The notes: generated by a model from the letters alone, not told the origin. Positions 7,525-16,392 are shown, counted from the stretch's first letter. The stretch: 64,000 nucleotides of DNA from Micromonospora sp. NBC_01796 (GCF_035917455.1 NZ_CP109078.1:558001-622000), one strand, 5' to 3'. Program-made: numbers and translations.

Positions 7525-8133
7525 CTACCGGGACAGGGCCGCGCACGCCGTGGCGATCTCCGTGGGTAGGCCGTCGTCACCGCAGTCCAGACCCGCCGAC
7601 GCCCGGCCGACCAGGCGCCAGGTCGCGTCCACCAGATGCAGGAAGACCTGATTCGAGGGGATCACGTCGGTGCTCCGCGCGGGCAGCGCGATCAGCCGGG
7701 CGTACGCGTTCCGGCAACCGAACACCTCGACTCGATCGACGGTCACCCCGGCCGACCGGTCGTCGACCAACACCCGGGTCGCCGGCAGCAGTACGGCGAG
7801 AGCGCACGACGGATCGTCCGCCACCGGTGCGGTCGGTGCCGGTGCCGGTGGCGCGGTCGGGTTCGGGGAATCGTGACCGCGCTGCCCGGACCGCCCGCCC
7901 GGACCGCTTGCCCCGCCCACCGCGTCGGCGTTGGCCGGGGCGACGCCGTCCGGAGCCGCCGGCGCGCCGCTGCCTTCGATCGGCACACGCGGCGGGGTCG
8001 AGGCGGTGGCGGTCGCGACGGTCGGCGGGGTCGGTTGCGTGGTACGCCGCTCGTCGGCTCGGGCACACCCCACCATCGCGGAGGTCAGGGCCAACGTGGT
8101 GGCCAGTACGGCGGTAGCGCCTCGGGTCCTCAT
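7525..8133 (-). CDS. Putative lipoprotein of unknown function
   Basis: This is not a recognised family. The 202-residue product starts with a lipoprotein-type signal (RTR, hydrophobic core, lipobox-like MVGC at about residues 19-22). A Pro/Thr/Ala-rich low-complexity linker follows (about 25-105). The compact C-terminal domain (about 108-202) holds three cysteines (PSCALAV, FGCRNA, GLDCGDD, plus ATACA near the end) and is likely folded outside the membrane. The ATG at 8133 has GAGG 5-6 nt upstream; an in-frame start at 8190 would place charged residues before the signal. It lies between an Rrf2 gene and the AfsR-like gene, and nothing in the context indicates a role. Confidence 0.65.
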   Translation of the reverse strand: MRTRGATAVLATTLALTSAMVGCARADERRTTQPTPPTVATATASTPPRVPIEGSGAPAAPDGVAPANADAVGGASGPGGRSGQRGHDSPNPTAPPAPAPTAPVADDPSCALAVLLPATRVLVDDRSAGVTVDRVEVFGCRNAYARLIALPARSTDVIPSNQVFLHLVDATWRLVGRASAGLDCGDDGLPTEIATACAALSR

Positions 8134-8198
8134 GGTCGCCTCGCATCTCGTCGTCAGTTCCCTCCGGGGCCACTGCCCCGGTCCGGTCACGACGGTAG

Positions 8199-8212
8199 GA
8201 AAGGCGCCTTTC
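8199..8212 (-). terminator. Palindrome GAAAGGCGCCTTTC after the AfsR-like gene
   Basis: Perfect 14-bp palindrome, 41 bp beyond the stop codon of the AfsR-like gene on the minus strand. It could form a short hairpin acting as a terminator. It could also be an operator for the lipoprotein gene, whose start is 66 bp further on. Confidence 0.4.
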
Positions 8213-8253
8213 TCGAAGCTGAACCAAACCTTGAACGGCTGGTCGGGTGGCGT

Positions 8254-11200
8254 TCAGACGACCCCGGCCAGGCCCGAGCGGTCAGCCGCACCGGGCCGCG
8301 TCAGGTCGCACGGGCAGTTCCACCGCAGGTGCCACCCGTCCGCTTCGCCCGACTCCCGGGTACCCAACCGCTGGAACGTCGACCGGGCCTCGTCCCAGGC
8401 GGCGTGGGCCGCGTCCCGGTCACCGCGTAGCGCGTGCACCGCGCCGAGGTCCCGGAGCGTCCGCGCCTGGCCGAGGTCGTGGTCCAGTTCGCGCCAGGCG
8501 CCGTACGCCTGCTGCAGTGTGTCGTGGGCGGTGTCGAGTCGGCCGGCGGCGAGGTGCATCTCGCCGATCGTCCGCCGGACCAGTGCCGCCCCCAGCCGGT
8601 CGTGCAGCCGATGACACGCCGACAGGGAGCGTTCCAGCGGTTCCCGGGCCCGGTCCACCTCACCTCGTCGCAGCCAGACCTTGGCCAGCGCCTGCTCGGT
8701 GTAGCAGGCAAGATGCGCGTCCGCCCTGCTGCTGGCCATGTCGTCTGCCCGGGAGCACCAGAGTTCCGCCGCCTCCAGGTCGCCGCGTGCCCGGTGCACC
8801 AGGCCGATGCCCCGAACCGCGATCGTCTCGCCCCGCCAGTGGTCCAGCGCGCGGTACCGGTCGATCGCCTGCTCCAGCCACTCGATCGACCGGGCGTCGT
8901 CGCCCCGCTCCCGGTGACAGTGCCCGAGACCATAGAGGGCGTATGCGGCGCCGTCCTCGTCACCGTGCCGGGTGAGGGCGACAGCAGCCGCCTCCAGCAG
9001 GGGAATCGCGTCGCGGTGCCGACCCACCTCACGCAACACCGAGCCCAGACCGTTGCGTGCCGCGGCGGCACCTGGTTGGTGTCCGGCCTGGTCGAAGAGA
9101 GTTATCGCGGAGGAGAAGTACCGTTCGGCCTCGGCGAACCGGTCCTCCTTGTACCGCAGCAGCGCGATGCCGCACTCGATGACGGCCTGCGCGACCCGGT
9201 TACCGGCCTTGCGGGCGGCACCGAGCGCCGCCGCGTGCGTACGGTCCCAGCCGACAAAGTCGTTGTGTACGGCGAACGACGCGAAGACCAGCGCGTCGGC
9301 GAGCGCGCACGAGGCGCCGTCCATGCCCAGCTCGGCGGCCCGCTCGACCGCCGCGACCAGGCCGGGGCCCTCCGCGTCCAGCCAGCCGGGCCGGAGGTGG
9401 TCCGCGGCGAGCACGTACGACTCCAGGCTGACCGGGATGGGCGGCTGCCGGTACAGCGGCGGCACCGCGTGGGGCAGCCGTTCCCCGAGCCGTTCGCACA
9501 GTTCCGTGGCGGCCCGCAGCACCCGGGCGACCGCCAGGTGCAGGGCCTCCTCGGTGTCCTCGTGGACGGCACACTCCTGGGCGTAGAGCCGTACCAGGTC
9601 GTGCATGTGGTAGCGGACCACCCCGTGCACCGGGTCCTGGGCCACCTCCACCAGCCGTGCGTCGGCGAGCTGTTCGAGCAGCTCCTCGGCCATGTCCACC
9701 GTCTCACCGGTCAGTGCCGCGGCGAGCCAGTCGGCGAAGCTCGGCGAGTCCATGAACCCGAGCAGCCGGAAGACGCGTTGCGCCGCCGGGCTGAGGCCGC
9801 GGTAACCGACCGCGACGCTCGCCCGTACCGCCAGGCCGTCGGCGGTCAGCTCGTCGAGTCGTCCGCGCTCGTCACGGAGCCGGTCGGCCAGCCGGGAGAT
9901 CCGTCGGTGTGGTCGGGCCGCCAGCCGCGCACCGGCGATACGCAGGGCAAGCGGCAGGCCGGCGCACATCTCGACCACCGTACGGGCGGCCTCCGGCTCG
10001 GCCGCGAGTCGCTCCGTCCCGATGATCCGCCCGAGCAGCGTCAGCGACTGGTCGTCTCGGAACATCTGCATCTCGAGGTGGTGCGCCCCCGGAATCGTGG
10101 TCAGCCGGGCCCGACTCGACGCGATCAGGGCACTGCCCACGGCACCGGGGACCAGCGGCAACACCTCCTCGCCACTGACCGCCGAGTCGAGCACGATCAG
10201 GATCCGGCGACCGCTGAGCGCGGCCCGGTACTGCCCGAGCTTCTCCTCCAGGGTGCGCAACTGCTGGACGTTGGACACGCCCAGGGCACGCAGCACCTGG
10301 TTGAGGGCGCCGGCCGGGTCACCGCGCCGACCGTCGAGCCCGACGAAGATCTGACCGTCCGGGTAGCTGTCCCGCAGCAGGTAGGCCAGCCGGATGCTCA
10401 ACGACGTCTTGCCGATGCCGCCGGGTCCGGCCAGGATCAGCGGCGGCCGTGGGGTCGAGGACCGCTCCGGCCCCGCCAGCAGGGTGAGCGCCTCGGCGAT
10501 CTCCGCCTCGCACCCGGTGTGGTCCGGGAGCGCGGCCGGGAGCTGGCAGCCCGGTCCCGTCGGGTCGGCCACCTCGTCGCTCTCCCACGGCCCCGGCTCG
10601 GCCGGCGGTGGCACCGTAACCGGTGGCGTCACCGGCTCGACGGTTGCCACCGAGAAGCGGGTGGGAAGCTCGTCGTGGAGGATCTCCTGGTGCAGCTTCC
10701 GCAGCTCGGCGCCCGGATCCACACCCAGTTCGTCGGCGAGCAGGGCACGCGTACGGGCGTACTGGTCGAGCGCCTCGGCGCGGCGGCCGCCGAGGTGCAG
10801 CGCCCGCATCAGGTGTAGTACCACCGGCTCGGCGAGCGGATCGCGCTCCAGCGCCCGGGCGAGCCGATCCGCGACCGGTCCGGGGCGCCCCTGCCGGAGT
10901 TCGCTGTCGGCCCAGTCGAGCAGTACCCCCAGCAATTGCTGCCGCAGCCCTTCCCGGACCCGGGCGGCCCAGTCCCCCGGCAACCCGTCCAGCGGGTCGC
11001 CGCGCCACAGGTCGACGGCCTCGCGCAGGAGCCGGACCCGCCGGGGGTCCTCCGACCCCAACTCGCGCGCCTGCTCGGCAAGGGTACGGAGCCGGTGCAG
11101 GTCGAACCGATCGCCGGCCGGGCCGAGCAGGTAACCGGACGGACGTCGGGCCAGCGTGATCGGGGTGACGTCGCCGGTGTCCGCACTGGACAACAGCCGC

Positions 11201-11409
11201 CGGATCCGGGTCACGTACGTGTAGAGCACGCCGCGTGCGTCGATCGACGCGGAGCTGTCCCAGACCCGGTCGATCAGCACCTCGGGCGGTACGGACCGGC
11301 CCGCGTCAACGGCCAGGGCGGCCAGGACCAGTCGCTGTTTCAGCGGGCCGAGTTCGAGTGGCCCTGCCGCGCCGATGATCTGTAGTTCGCCGAGTATCCG
11401 CAGTTCCAC
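8254..11409 (-). CDS. AfsR/SARP-type regulator with NB-ARC and TPR domains
   Basis: A 1051-residue SARP-family transcription activator with the long AfsR architecture. Residues 1-90 are the OmpR-like winged helix (start ELRILGELQI; RVWDSS; YTYVTRIRRLL). The bacterial transcriptional activation domain follows (about 95-240; DLHRLRTL, ALERDPLAEPV). An NB-ARC/STAND ATPase comes next (about 300-640) with Walker A GPGGIGKTSLS near 328-338 and RILIVLDSAV. The C-terminal TPR array runs from about 730 to the end. Such proteins activate secondary-metabolite or developmental genes and use ATP switching. The GTG at 11409 gives the family N-terminus; the frame is open further upstream. No biosynthetic genes flank it, so it may act at a distance. 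Confidence 0.9.
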   Translation of the reverse strand: MELRILGELQIIGAAGPLELGPLKQRLVLAALAVDAGRSVPPEVLIDRVWDSSASIDARGVLYTYVTRIRRLLSSADTGDVTPITLARRPSGYLLGPAGDRFDLHRLRTLAEQARELGSEDPRRVRLLREAVDLWRGDPLDGLPGDWAARVREGLRQQLLGVLLDWADSELRQGRPGPVADRLARALERDPLAEPVVLHLMRALHLGGRRAEALDQYARTRALLADELGVDPGAELRKLHQEILHDELPTRFSVATVEPVTPPVTVPPPAEPGPWESDEVADPTGPGCQLPAALPDHTGCEAEIAEALTLLAGPERSSTPRPPLILAGPGGIGKTSLSIRLAYLLRDSYPDGQIFVGLDGRRGDPAGALNQVLRALGVSNVQQLRTLEEKLGQYRAALSGRRILIVLDSAVSGEEVLPLVPGAVGSALIASSRARLTTIPGAHHLEMQMFRDDQSLTLLGRIIGTERLAAEPEAARTVVEMCAGLPLALRIAGARLAARPHRRISRLADRLRDERGRLDELTADGLAVRASVAVGYRGLSPAAQRVFRLLGFMDSPSFADWLAAALTGETVDMAEELLEQLADARLVEVAQDPVHGVVRYHMHDLVRLYAQECAVHEDTEEALHLAVARVLRAATELCERLGERLPHAVPPLYRQPPIPVSLESYVLAADHLRPGWLDAEGPGLVAAVERAAELGMDGASCALADALVFASFAVHNDFVGWDRTHAAALGAARKAGNRVAQAVIECGIALLRYKEDRFAEAERYFSSAITLFDQAGHQPGAAAARNGLGSVLREVGRHRDAIPLLEAAAVALTRHGDEDGAAYALYGLGHCHRERGDDARSIEWLEQAIDRYRALDHWRGETIAVRGIGLVHRARGDLEAAELWCSRADDMASSRADAHLACYTEQALAKVWLRRGEVDRAREPLERSLSACHRLHDRLGAALVRRTIGEMHLAAGRLDTAHDTLQQAYGAWRELDHDLGQARTLRDLGAVHALRGDRDAAHAAWDEARSTFQRLGTRESGEADGWHLRWNCPCDLTRPGAADRSGLAGVV

Positions 11410-11785
11410 GGCACCGCCCCCGCACCCGTAGGACCACCGCTCCACCGGCTCTGAACTCCGCTGGTCGGGGGTGTCAAGGATTCGTTCAGTTTCGTTACCG
11501 GCCCGGCTGCGAACGTTTTGCCACGCACCGCTCCGGTGGTGGTGGGCAGGCCGCCACCCGCCATCGGAGACCTCACCCGACCTCCATCGGAAAGGAGCCG
11601 CAAGCCACAACTTCATCGGACGACCAAAAGGGAGCCGCGACCGGAACGGCGGCTCTCCCGGTGGTGTGCGTCCGCGATGACTGTAGCCGGCGCTTCGACG
11701 GCAGCCAATGCGGCTGTCGTGATGCCGGCACCGCCCGGAAAGTCCGTTCCGACCTGCAAACACCATTCAACTGAAGGACGTAGCT
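11410..11785. other. Divergent intergenic region, AfsR-like / VCBS protein
   Basis: No gene is supported in these 376 bp, which hold the divergent promoters of the AfsR-like gene (minus) and the NlpC/P60-VCBS gene (plus). A TTGACA -35 lies on the minus strand at 11472-11477, but no good -10 sits 17-18 bp from it. No promoter could be fixed for the plus strand. Confidence 0.4.
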
Positions 11786-13363
11786 GTGAAGCTTTTCGTC
11801 AGAATTGCCGTGATCCGTGGCCTGGCCAGGGTGATCACCGGTGCCGCGCTCGGCGTACTCACCATCGCCGCCGGGACGCTGGTCGCCACCGCCCCGGCGC
11901 AGGCGTCGACCCTCAACGGGCCGATCGGTCGCGACGAGATCATCGACCGCGCCCAGAACTGGGTCGACCGGGACATCACGTACACCCAGACCGGAACCTG
12001 GGCCAGCGACCCCGAGGGTTCCCACACCTACCGCCGCGACTGTTCCGGCCTGGTCTCGATGGCCTGGCACCTCTCCCGCAGCTACGTCACCGACGACTTC
12101 CAGGGCGACAACGCGATGTGGGACACCCTCGGGAGCCTGCACGACTTCCAGCCGGGCGACGCCATGGTCCGCAGCGGACACATGGAACTGTTCTCGCACT
12201 GGAAGAACCGCAACGACCACACCGAGGGCGCCTACGTCTACTCCTTCAACAGCGACGGCCAGACCGTGCAGAACCCGTACGCGGACAACAACACCGGGGC
12301 ACGCGGGTTCAACGGATGGAGCGACCTCCTGTCGTACAAGCCGATCCGGCGTACCGGTCTCGACAACTCGGCCGGAGCGAAGGGGCCGGCGCTGGTGCAC
12401 GACGACGGCAGCAGTGCGATGACCATCCACCGGTGGACCTCGACCGGGTCGTCGTTCGCCCGGACCAGCGACTACACCTCCTCGGGCTCGTACAACCTGG
12501 CGGCCGTGGGCGACCGGGTCGCCTCGGGTGACGTGACCGGCGACGGCGTCGACGACATCGTGATGGCGTACCAGCTCGGCGACGGCACCTTCGGCTTCTA
12601 CGTGTACAAGAGCGGCATAACCTCGCTCGGCCGCTGGTACACCTCCGGGCCGTTCAACCTCGACCCGGTCGGCGGTCGGCTGGTGGTGGGTGACTTCACC
12701 GGCGACGGCAAGGCCGAACCGGCCCTGGTACGCGACGAGGGCGACGGAGACATGACGATCTACCGATGGATCTCGACCGGAACATCGTTCAGCCGGACCA
12801 CCGACTACTCCTCCACGGGGTCGTTCGAGCTGGCGAACGTGGGCGACCGGGTCGCCTCGGGTGACGTGACCGGCGACGGGATCGACGACATCGTGATGGC
12901 GTACCAGCTCGCCGACGGCACCTTCGGCTACTACGTCTACAAGAGCGGGGTCAACTCGCTCGGCCGCTGGTACACCTCCGGGCAGTACAACCTCGGCCCG
13001 GTCGGCGCCCGGCTGGTGGTGGGTGACTTCACCGGCGACCGCAAGGCCGAGCCGGCCCTCGTACACGACGACGGTGGCGGGGCCATGACGATCCACCGCT
13101 GGACGTCGAACGGCTCGTCGTTCAGCCGCACCACCGACTTCACCGCTCCCTCGTTCACCGTCAGCCAGGTGGGCAACCGGGCCGCCTCGGGTGACGTGAC
13201 CGGTGACGGGATCGACGACATCGTGATGACGTACCAGCTCGGCGACGGCACCTTCGGTCACTACGTGTTCCGGAGCGGGATCAGCTCGCTCGGCCGGTGG
13301 TACACCTCCGGGCAGTACAACCTCGGCCCGGTCGACGGGCGCCTGGTTCTGGGGAACTGGTAA
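11786..13363 (+). CDS. Secreted NlpC/P60-like hydrolase with VCBS/FG-GAP repeats
   Basis: A 525-residue exported protein with a signal peptide (residues 1-40, cleavage after APAQA). Residues about 44-195 look like a papain-fold NlpC/P60 or CHAP-type peptidase. Cys86 sits in the RRDCSGLVSMAWHL nucleophile motif and a His in MVRSGHMELFSHW, as in cell-wall peptidases and amidases. The rest is three tandem repeats of 110-111 residues with DVTGDGxDDIVMAYQ calcium-binding VCBS/FG-GAP signatures, probably a beta-propeller. A cell-wall or extracellular amide-bond hydrolase is the best guess. The GTG at 11786 has GAAGGA about 9 nt upstream. It is divergent from the AfsR-like gene and ends in a long hairpin. 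Confidence 0.85.
   Translation: MKLFVRIAVIRGLARVITGAALGVLTIAAGTLVATAPAQASTLNGPIGRDEIIDRAQNWVDRDITYTQTGTWASDPEGSHTYRRDCSGLVSMAWHLSRSYVTDDFQGDNAMWDTLGSLHDFQPGDAMVRSGHMELFSHWKNRNDHTEGAYVYSFNSDGQTVQNPYADNNTGARGFNGWSDLLSYKPIRRTGLDNSAGAKGPALVHDDGSSAMTIHRWTSTGSSFARTSDYTSSGSYNLAAVGDRVASGDVTGDGVDDIVMAYQLGDGTFGFYVYKSGITSLGRWYTSGPFNLDPVGGRLVVGDFTGDGKAEPALVRDEGDGDMTIYRWISTGTSFSRTTDYSSTGSFELANVGDRVASGDVTGDGIDDIVMAYQLADGTFGYYVYKSGVNSLGRWYTSGQYNLGPVGARLVVGDFTGDRKAEPALVHDDGGGAMTIHRWTSNGSSFSRTTDFTAPSFTVSQVGNRAASGDVTGDGIDDIVMTYQLGDGTFGHYVFRSGISSLGRWYTSGQYNLGPVDGRLVLGNW
12380..13360 (+). repeat. In-gene tandem repeats of about 330 bp (3 copies)
   Basis: Copies begin at 12380, 12710 and 13043, giving periods of 330 and 333 bp; the last copy is slightly short. 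Blocks such as the segment starting GACGACATCGTGATG recur nearly unchanged at 12551, 12884 and 13214. They encode the VCBS repeat region. The high DNA identity suggests recent duplication or gene conversion within the gene. Confidence 0.8.
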
Positions 13364-13381
13364 CCACGGAGCAACACCCGA

Positions 13382-13421
13382 ACCCGCCCCGGGCGACCGT
13401 CCATCGGTCCCCGGGGCGGGT
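13382..13421. terminator. Bidirectional hairpin between convergent genes
   Basis: Perfect 12-bp arms (13382-13393 / 13410-13421) with an inner ACCG/CGGT pairing. It lies 18 bp after the VCBS gene and before the 3' end of the flavin reductase gene. Confidence 0.65.
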
Positions 13422-13524
13422 CACGTTCGCGGTGACAGGCGCAGGCCGAGCTGGTACGTGGGCGGCAGAAGAGCCGCGAGCCACTGGTCCGGGCGGCCGG
13501 AGCAGGTAACGGGGTCGGCCCAGG

Positions 13525-14046
13525 TCAGGCGGACAGTCGCACCGCGCGACGGGCCGGTACGGCGGGCCGGGTGCCGAACAGCCGGGCGGCGTACGCGAGT
13601 GCCACCGCCCTCGGCCGGGCGACGAGCGTGTCCGGCACCAGCAGCGGCGGGTCCACCACCGAGGCACCCAGGGCGGTCAGCCACTCGGCAAGCTGCCGGT
13701 GGGTCTCGTGGGTGCCCCGCGGCTCGGGTGCGGTCACCACCGGCACCGCCCCGATCCCGAGCAGGCCCTCCGCGGGCAGGGCCTCACCGAGCAGCTTGAG
13801 TACGCCCGCGTACCCGCCCTGCCTGGTCGGGGTCGCGACGACCAGCAGGCTGGCCCGGCAGACCAGGTCGACGGCGCGGGTGACCTCGACGCTGTCCGGG
13901 GTGAGCAGGTGAGGGGCCAGCCAGGCGAGATCGACGGTGACCGGCGCCGGTTGGGCGAGATGGGCGGCGATCGCGGCGCTGACCCGTTCGGCCAGGTCCA
14001 GGGTGGATGAGTGGGGACGCGGATCGCCGGACACGGTGACGATCAT
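13525..14046 (-). CDS. NADPH-dependent FMN reductase family protein
   Basis: A 173-residue flavodoxin-fold protein. The N-terminus IVTVSGDPRPHSSTLDLAERV matches the phosphate-binding loop of NADPH-dependent FMN reductases such as SsuE and MsuE. The FMN-contacting segment VVATPTRQGGYAGVLKLLGE (about 70-89) matches the usual T-P-x-Y-x-G-x-x-x-x-LK pattern. It probably supplies reduced flavin to a monooxygenase or acts in redox homeostasis; no partner is adjacent. Length fits the family. The ATG at 14046 has GAGGAG upstream. Confidence 0.85.
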   Translation of the reverse strand: MIVTVSGDPRPHSSTLDLAERVSAAIAAHLAQPAPVTVDLAWLAPHLLTPDSVEVTRAVDLVCRASLLVVATPTRQGGYAGVLKLLGEALPAEGLLGIGAVPVVTAPEPRGTHETHRQLAEWLTALGASVVDPPLLVPDTLVARPRAVALAYAARLFGTRPAVPARRAVRLSA

Positions 14047-14585
14047 GGTGTCACTCCTCGGCGCAACTGGGCCGGCTCACCCGACGGAACGGGCGGCGGC
14101 CGAAATCCACAACGGATCGGGGAACGGGTCGGTCGGACATCGGTGGCCGGCGACCCGGGGAGGGAGCGACCGTCACCGGTGGTTGTGCGGCGCGTGCTGC
14201 GAAGCAGCGCGACAACGGGCGGTGACTGCCGGACGGATAATCGGGACCCGGCAAGCGGACATGGCCGTGGGAAATGGGATTGACAGGCTCGGCCCACCCT
14301 TGCCTCCCCCCATGCTGCCGCTGCACCAGGAGCCGGTCAACCCCCATCCACCATTCGGGACTTTTGCCCGGCTACCTGATCGACCTGCGGCGTCATGGCC
14401 AGAACAACTCCTTAAATCCCATGTGATAAGTAGGATTATTCATTGATGTTCTTCGTCCTCGGGCGGGTTCCTGGCCAGCATCGCCTCCGTCCGATGAGGA
14501 CAACGGGAGGTTTGCCGGACCGTCGCCGGGGGAACCTTCGATCCGTCCCCCCGACACCGACTGTTTTTACGAAGGGAGCACGGCC
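14047..14585. other. 539-bp gap upstream of the DUF4236 gene
   Basis: No coding sequence is supported. An AT-rich patch at about 14412-14450 stands out from the GC-rich surroundings and probably marks the promoter region of the DUF4236 gene and perhaps of the divergent flavin reductase. No clear -35/-10 pair or RNA fold was found by eye. Confidence 0.45.
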
Positions 14586-14759
14586 ATGGGTCTGATGTTC
14601 CGTAAGCGCAAGAAGTTCGGCCCACTGATCCTGAACTTCACCGAGAACGGCTTTTCCTCCTGGAGCATCAAGATCGGCCGCTGGTCGTGGAACTCCAAGG
14701 CCCGCGCACACCGCGTCGACCTGCCCGGACCACTGTCCTGGAAGCAGGACAAGCGCTGA
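14586..14759 (+). CDS. Small basic DUF4236-like protein (57 aa)
   Basis: This 57-residue protein starts MGLMFRKRKKFGPLILNF and then reads FSSWSIKIGRWSWNS, ending with PGPLSWKQDKR. The N-terminal pattern M-G-x-x-F-R-K-x-x-K-x-G-P matches DUF4236, a short beta-hairpin domain of unknown function found across bacteria. It is strongly basic, with no membrane segment or signal. The ATG has GGGAG 7 nt upstream. A perfect 12-bp terminator begins 15 bp after the stop, so it is a free-standing transcript inside a long non-coding stretch. Its function cannot be inferred. Confidence 0.8.
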   Translation: MGLMFRKRKKFGPLILNFTENGFSSWSIKIGRWSWNSKARAHRVDLPGPLSWKQDKR

Positions 14760-14773
14760 CCGAGGAATCGGAT

Positions 14774-14801
14774 GAGGGGCCGGCGAACCCGCCGGCCCCT
14801 C
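14774..14801. terminator. Bidirectional terminator after the DUF4236 gene
   Basis: Twelve base pairs, GAGGGGCCGGCG / CGCCGGCCCCTC, with loop AACC. It sits between two convergent genes (stops at 14759 and 14859) and can serve both. Confidence 0.75.
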
Positions 14802-14858
14802 ACCGTATCCGAGGTACGGATGCCCTGCGGTCGACCGCTGTGGCCGGGTCCGGCCCGG

Positions 14859-15794
14859 TCAACCGTCCACCGACGGCTGATCCGGCACGGGCGCAACCGC
14901 CTCGACCAGCACGTCACCGCCGAGCCGCCCGGACGAGGGCTCGCGGCGGACCAGACCGGCGGCGAGCAGTCCGGCCAGCGCCCGGTTGGTGTCCTCCGCG
15001 CGGTAGATGCTCCGCGTCATCGCGAACAGGCGCAGCTCGCTGACCGTACCGGGGCCGGTTCTGGTGAGCCGGTCCAACAGCCGCGAGGCGAGCGGGTCCG
15101 GGGACGGGTTCGGCGTGACCTCCACCGGCTCACCAGGTCCGTGCGGATCCCGGTAGCTCACCCCGATGCCGTGGCCCACCGTCCAGATCCCGTCCATGAA
15201 CGCCTCCAGCCGCTTGCCGGACGAAGTGCCGAAGACCACCAGCCGGGGCTCCCGCTCCGGCCCACCGACCAGCTCCACCTCTGTGAGCAGGTCGAACCCG
15301 GCCTCCGGCACCGTCACGCGATGGTCGGACCCCGCCCGGGCGGTGTCACCGAGCACCAGCAGCAACTCCGCCGGTCGCCCGGCGGCCAGGGCCGCGAGGG
15401 TGGCCGGGGACGGTGCCGGGCCGTGGCTCGCGTCCAGCACGGCCAGGACCGGGGCGCCGGCCGCGCCGGCCGCCTTGAGCACCACCGCCAGCCGGTCGAG
15501 CCCACCGGGTACGGCGTACACGCTCACCTCGGCGGGCAGTCCGCTCTGGTCGACGCCGAGCCCCGGGTCGCCCGGCGACGCGGCGAGGACCACCGCCGCC
15601 AGTCGACGCCCCCGCAACGAGTCGGTCAGGCCGGTGAAGACCCGCAGGACCGACTCGACCGTACCGGTGTCCGCGCCGGTGTAGGCGTACACGAGGGTGG
15701 CCCGGCGGCCCCGTTGCAGGGCGCCCGGGGCCCACTCGGCGACCTGACGAACGAGCAGGTCACGGATGACGGCGGCGATCGGATCGGGAACCAT
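14859..15794 (-). CDS. Uncharacterised protein, distantly TcmP-like
   Basis: This 311-residue protein is not confidently assigned. Residues about 30-185 alternate beta strands and helices (ATLVYAYTGADTG, LAAVVLAASPGDP, LELLLVLGDTARA), suggesting a Rossmann-like core. It is followed by VVFGTSSGKRLEAFMDGIWTVGHGIGVSY (about 187-215), which resembles the FG(S/T)xxxxGLExMKEAMWxVdptgG motif of three-Cys-motif partner proteins (TcmP). The last 75 residues look like a winged helix (TGPGTVSELRLFAMTRSIYR). It could be an RNA- or nucleotide-related protein, but this is speculative. The cysteines of a three-Cys partner are not encoded nearby. The weak -10-like TAGAAC 6 nt before the ATG hints at leaderless expression. 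Confidence 0.6.
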   Translation of the reverse strand: MVPDPIAAVIRDLLVRQVAEWAPGALQRGRRATLVYAYTGADTGTVESVLRVFTGLTDSLRGRRLAAVVLAASPGDPGLGVDQSGLPAEVSVYAVPGGLDRLAVVLKAAGAAGAPVLAVLDASHGPAPSPATLAALAAGRPAELLLVLGDTARAGSDHRVTVPEAGFDLLTEVELVGGPEREPRLVVFGTSSGKRLEAFMDGIWTVGHGIGVSYRDPHGPGEPVEVTPNPSPDPLASRLLDRLTRTGPGTVSELRLFAMTRSIYRAEDTNRALAGLLAAGLVRREPSSGRLGGDVLVEAVAPVPDQPSVDG

Positions 15795-15863
15795 CCTGCG
15801 GTTCTACCGTGCCACCCGCGCCGGTGTCACATCCGCCCCGCTCCGGGCGACCGGCCGAACCCG

Positions 15864-16385
15864 TCAGACCGGTACGGAGATCCCGACGCCGCCGCGCGTC
15901 TGCCCGCCGTACCGCTGCTTCTCGCGGTCGAGGTCGAGCCGGCCGATGCGCTTGCGCGCCGCGATCGCCGCGTCGTCGAGCTGGTCGGCCGGGACCAGCC
16001 AGACCACCTCGAACTCGAGTCCGTCGGGGTCGTGGGCGTAGAGGCTCTTGGTGGTGCCGTGGTCGGAGCTGCCGGAGAGCGCGCCCGCCTCGCTCAGCCG
16101 CAGCGCGGTGGCCGAGAGTTCGTCCAGGGTGTCGACCTCCCAGGCGAGGTGGTAGAGCCCGACCGTGCTCCGACCGGCGGTGGACGGGCCGGCACCGGTG
16201 CCCAGCTCGAACAGCCCGAGGTCGTGGTCGTTGGTGGAGCCCGGCGCCTGGAGGAACGCGGCCCCGGCGAAGTTGTCCGGCGTCATCGCGACCTGCCGGA
16301 AGCCGAGCACGTCACGGTAGAAGGCGACGCTCCGGGCAAGATCGCTGACGAAGAGTACGGCGTGGTTGAGCCGGTGGATACCCAT
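15864..16385 (-). CDS. VOC-family (glyoxalase/dioxygenase-like) protein
   Basis: A 173-residue vicinal-oxygen-chelate fold protein. It contains two beta-alpha-beta-beta-beta modules: IHRLNHAVLFVSDLARSVAFYRDVLGF at the N-terminus and GLYHLAWEVDTLDELSATALRL in the middle. It ends with HDPDGLEFEVVWLVP. Candidate metal ligands are His in the first strand, His in GLYHLAWEV and Glu in GLEFEV, as in glyoxalase I and extradiol dioxygenases. The substrate is unknown. It is divergent from a MarR gene 59 bp away, and their -35 boxes share one palindrome, so it is probably controlled by that MarR protein. The ATG at 16385 is 7 nt from a TACCGT -10, so the mRNA is likely leaderless. Confidence 0.85.
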   Translation of the reverse strand: MGIHRLNHAVLFVSDLARSVAFYRDVLGFRQVAMTPDNFAGAAFLQAPGSTNDHDLGLFELGTGAGPSTAGRSTVGLYHLAWEVDTLDELSATALRLSEAGALSGSSDHGTTKSLYAHDPDGLEFEVVWLVPADQLDDAAIAARKRIGRLDLDREKQRYGGQTRGGVGISVPV

Positions 16386-16392
16386 GGGACCA

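Noticed and set aside
8434-10818. Plus-strand open frame of 794 codons opposite the AfsR-like gene
   Set aside because: The minus-strand frame has complete winged-helix, BTAD, NB-ARC and TPR motifs; the plus frame has none.
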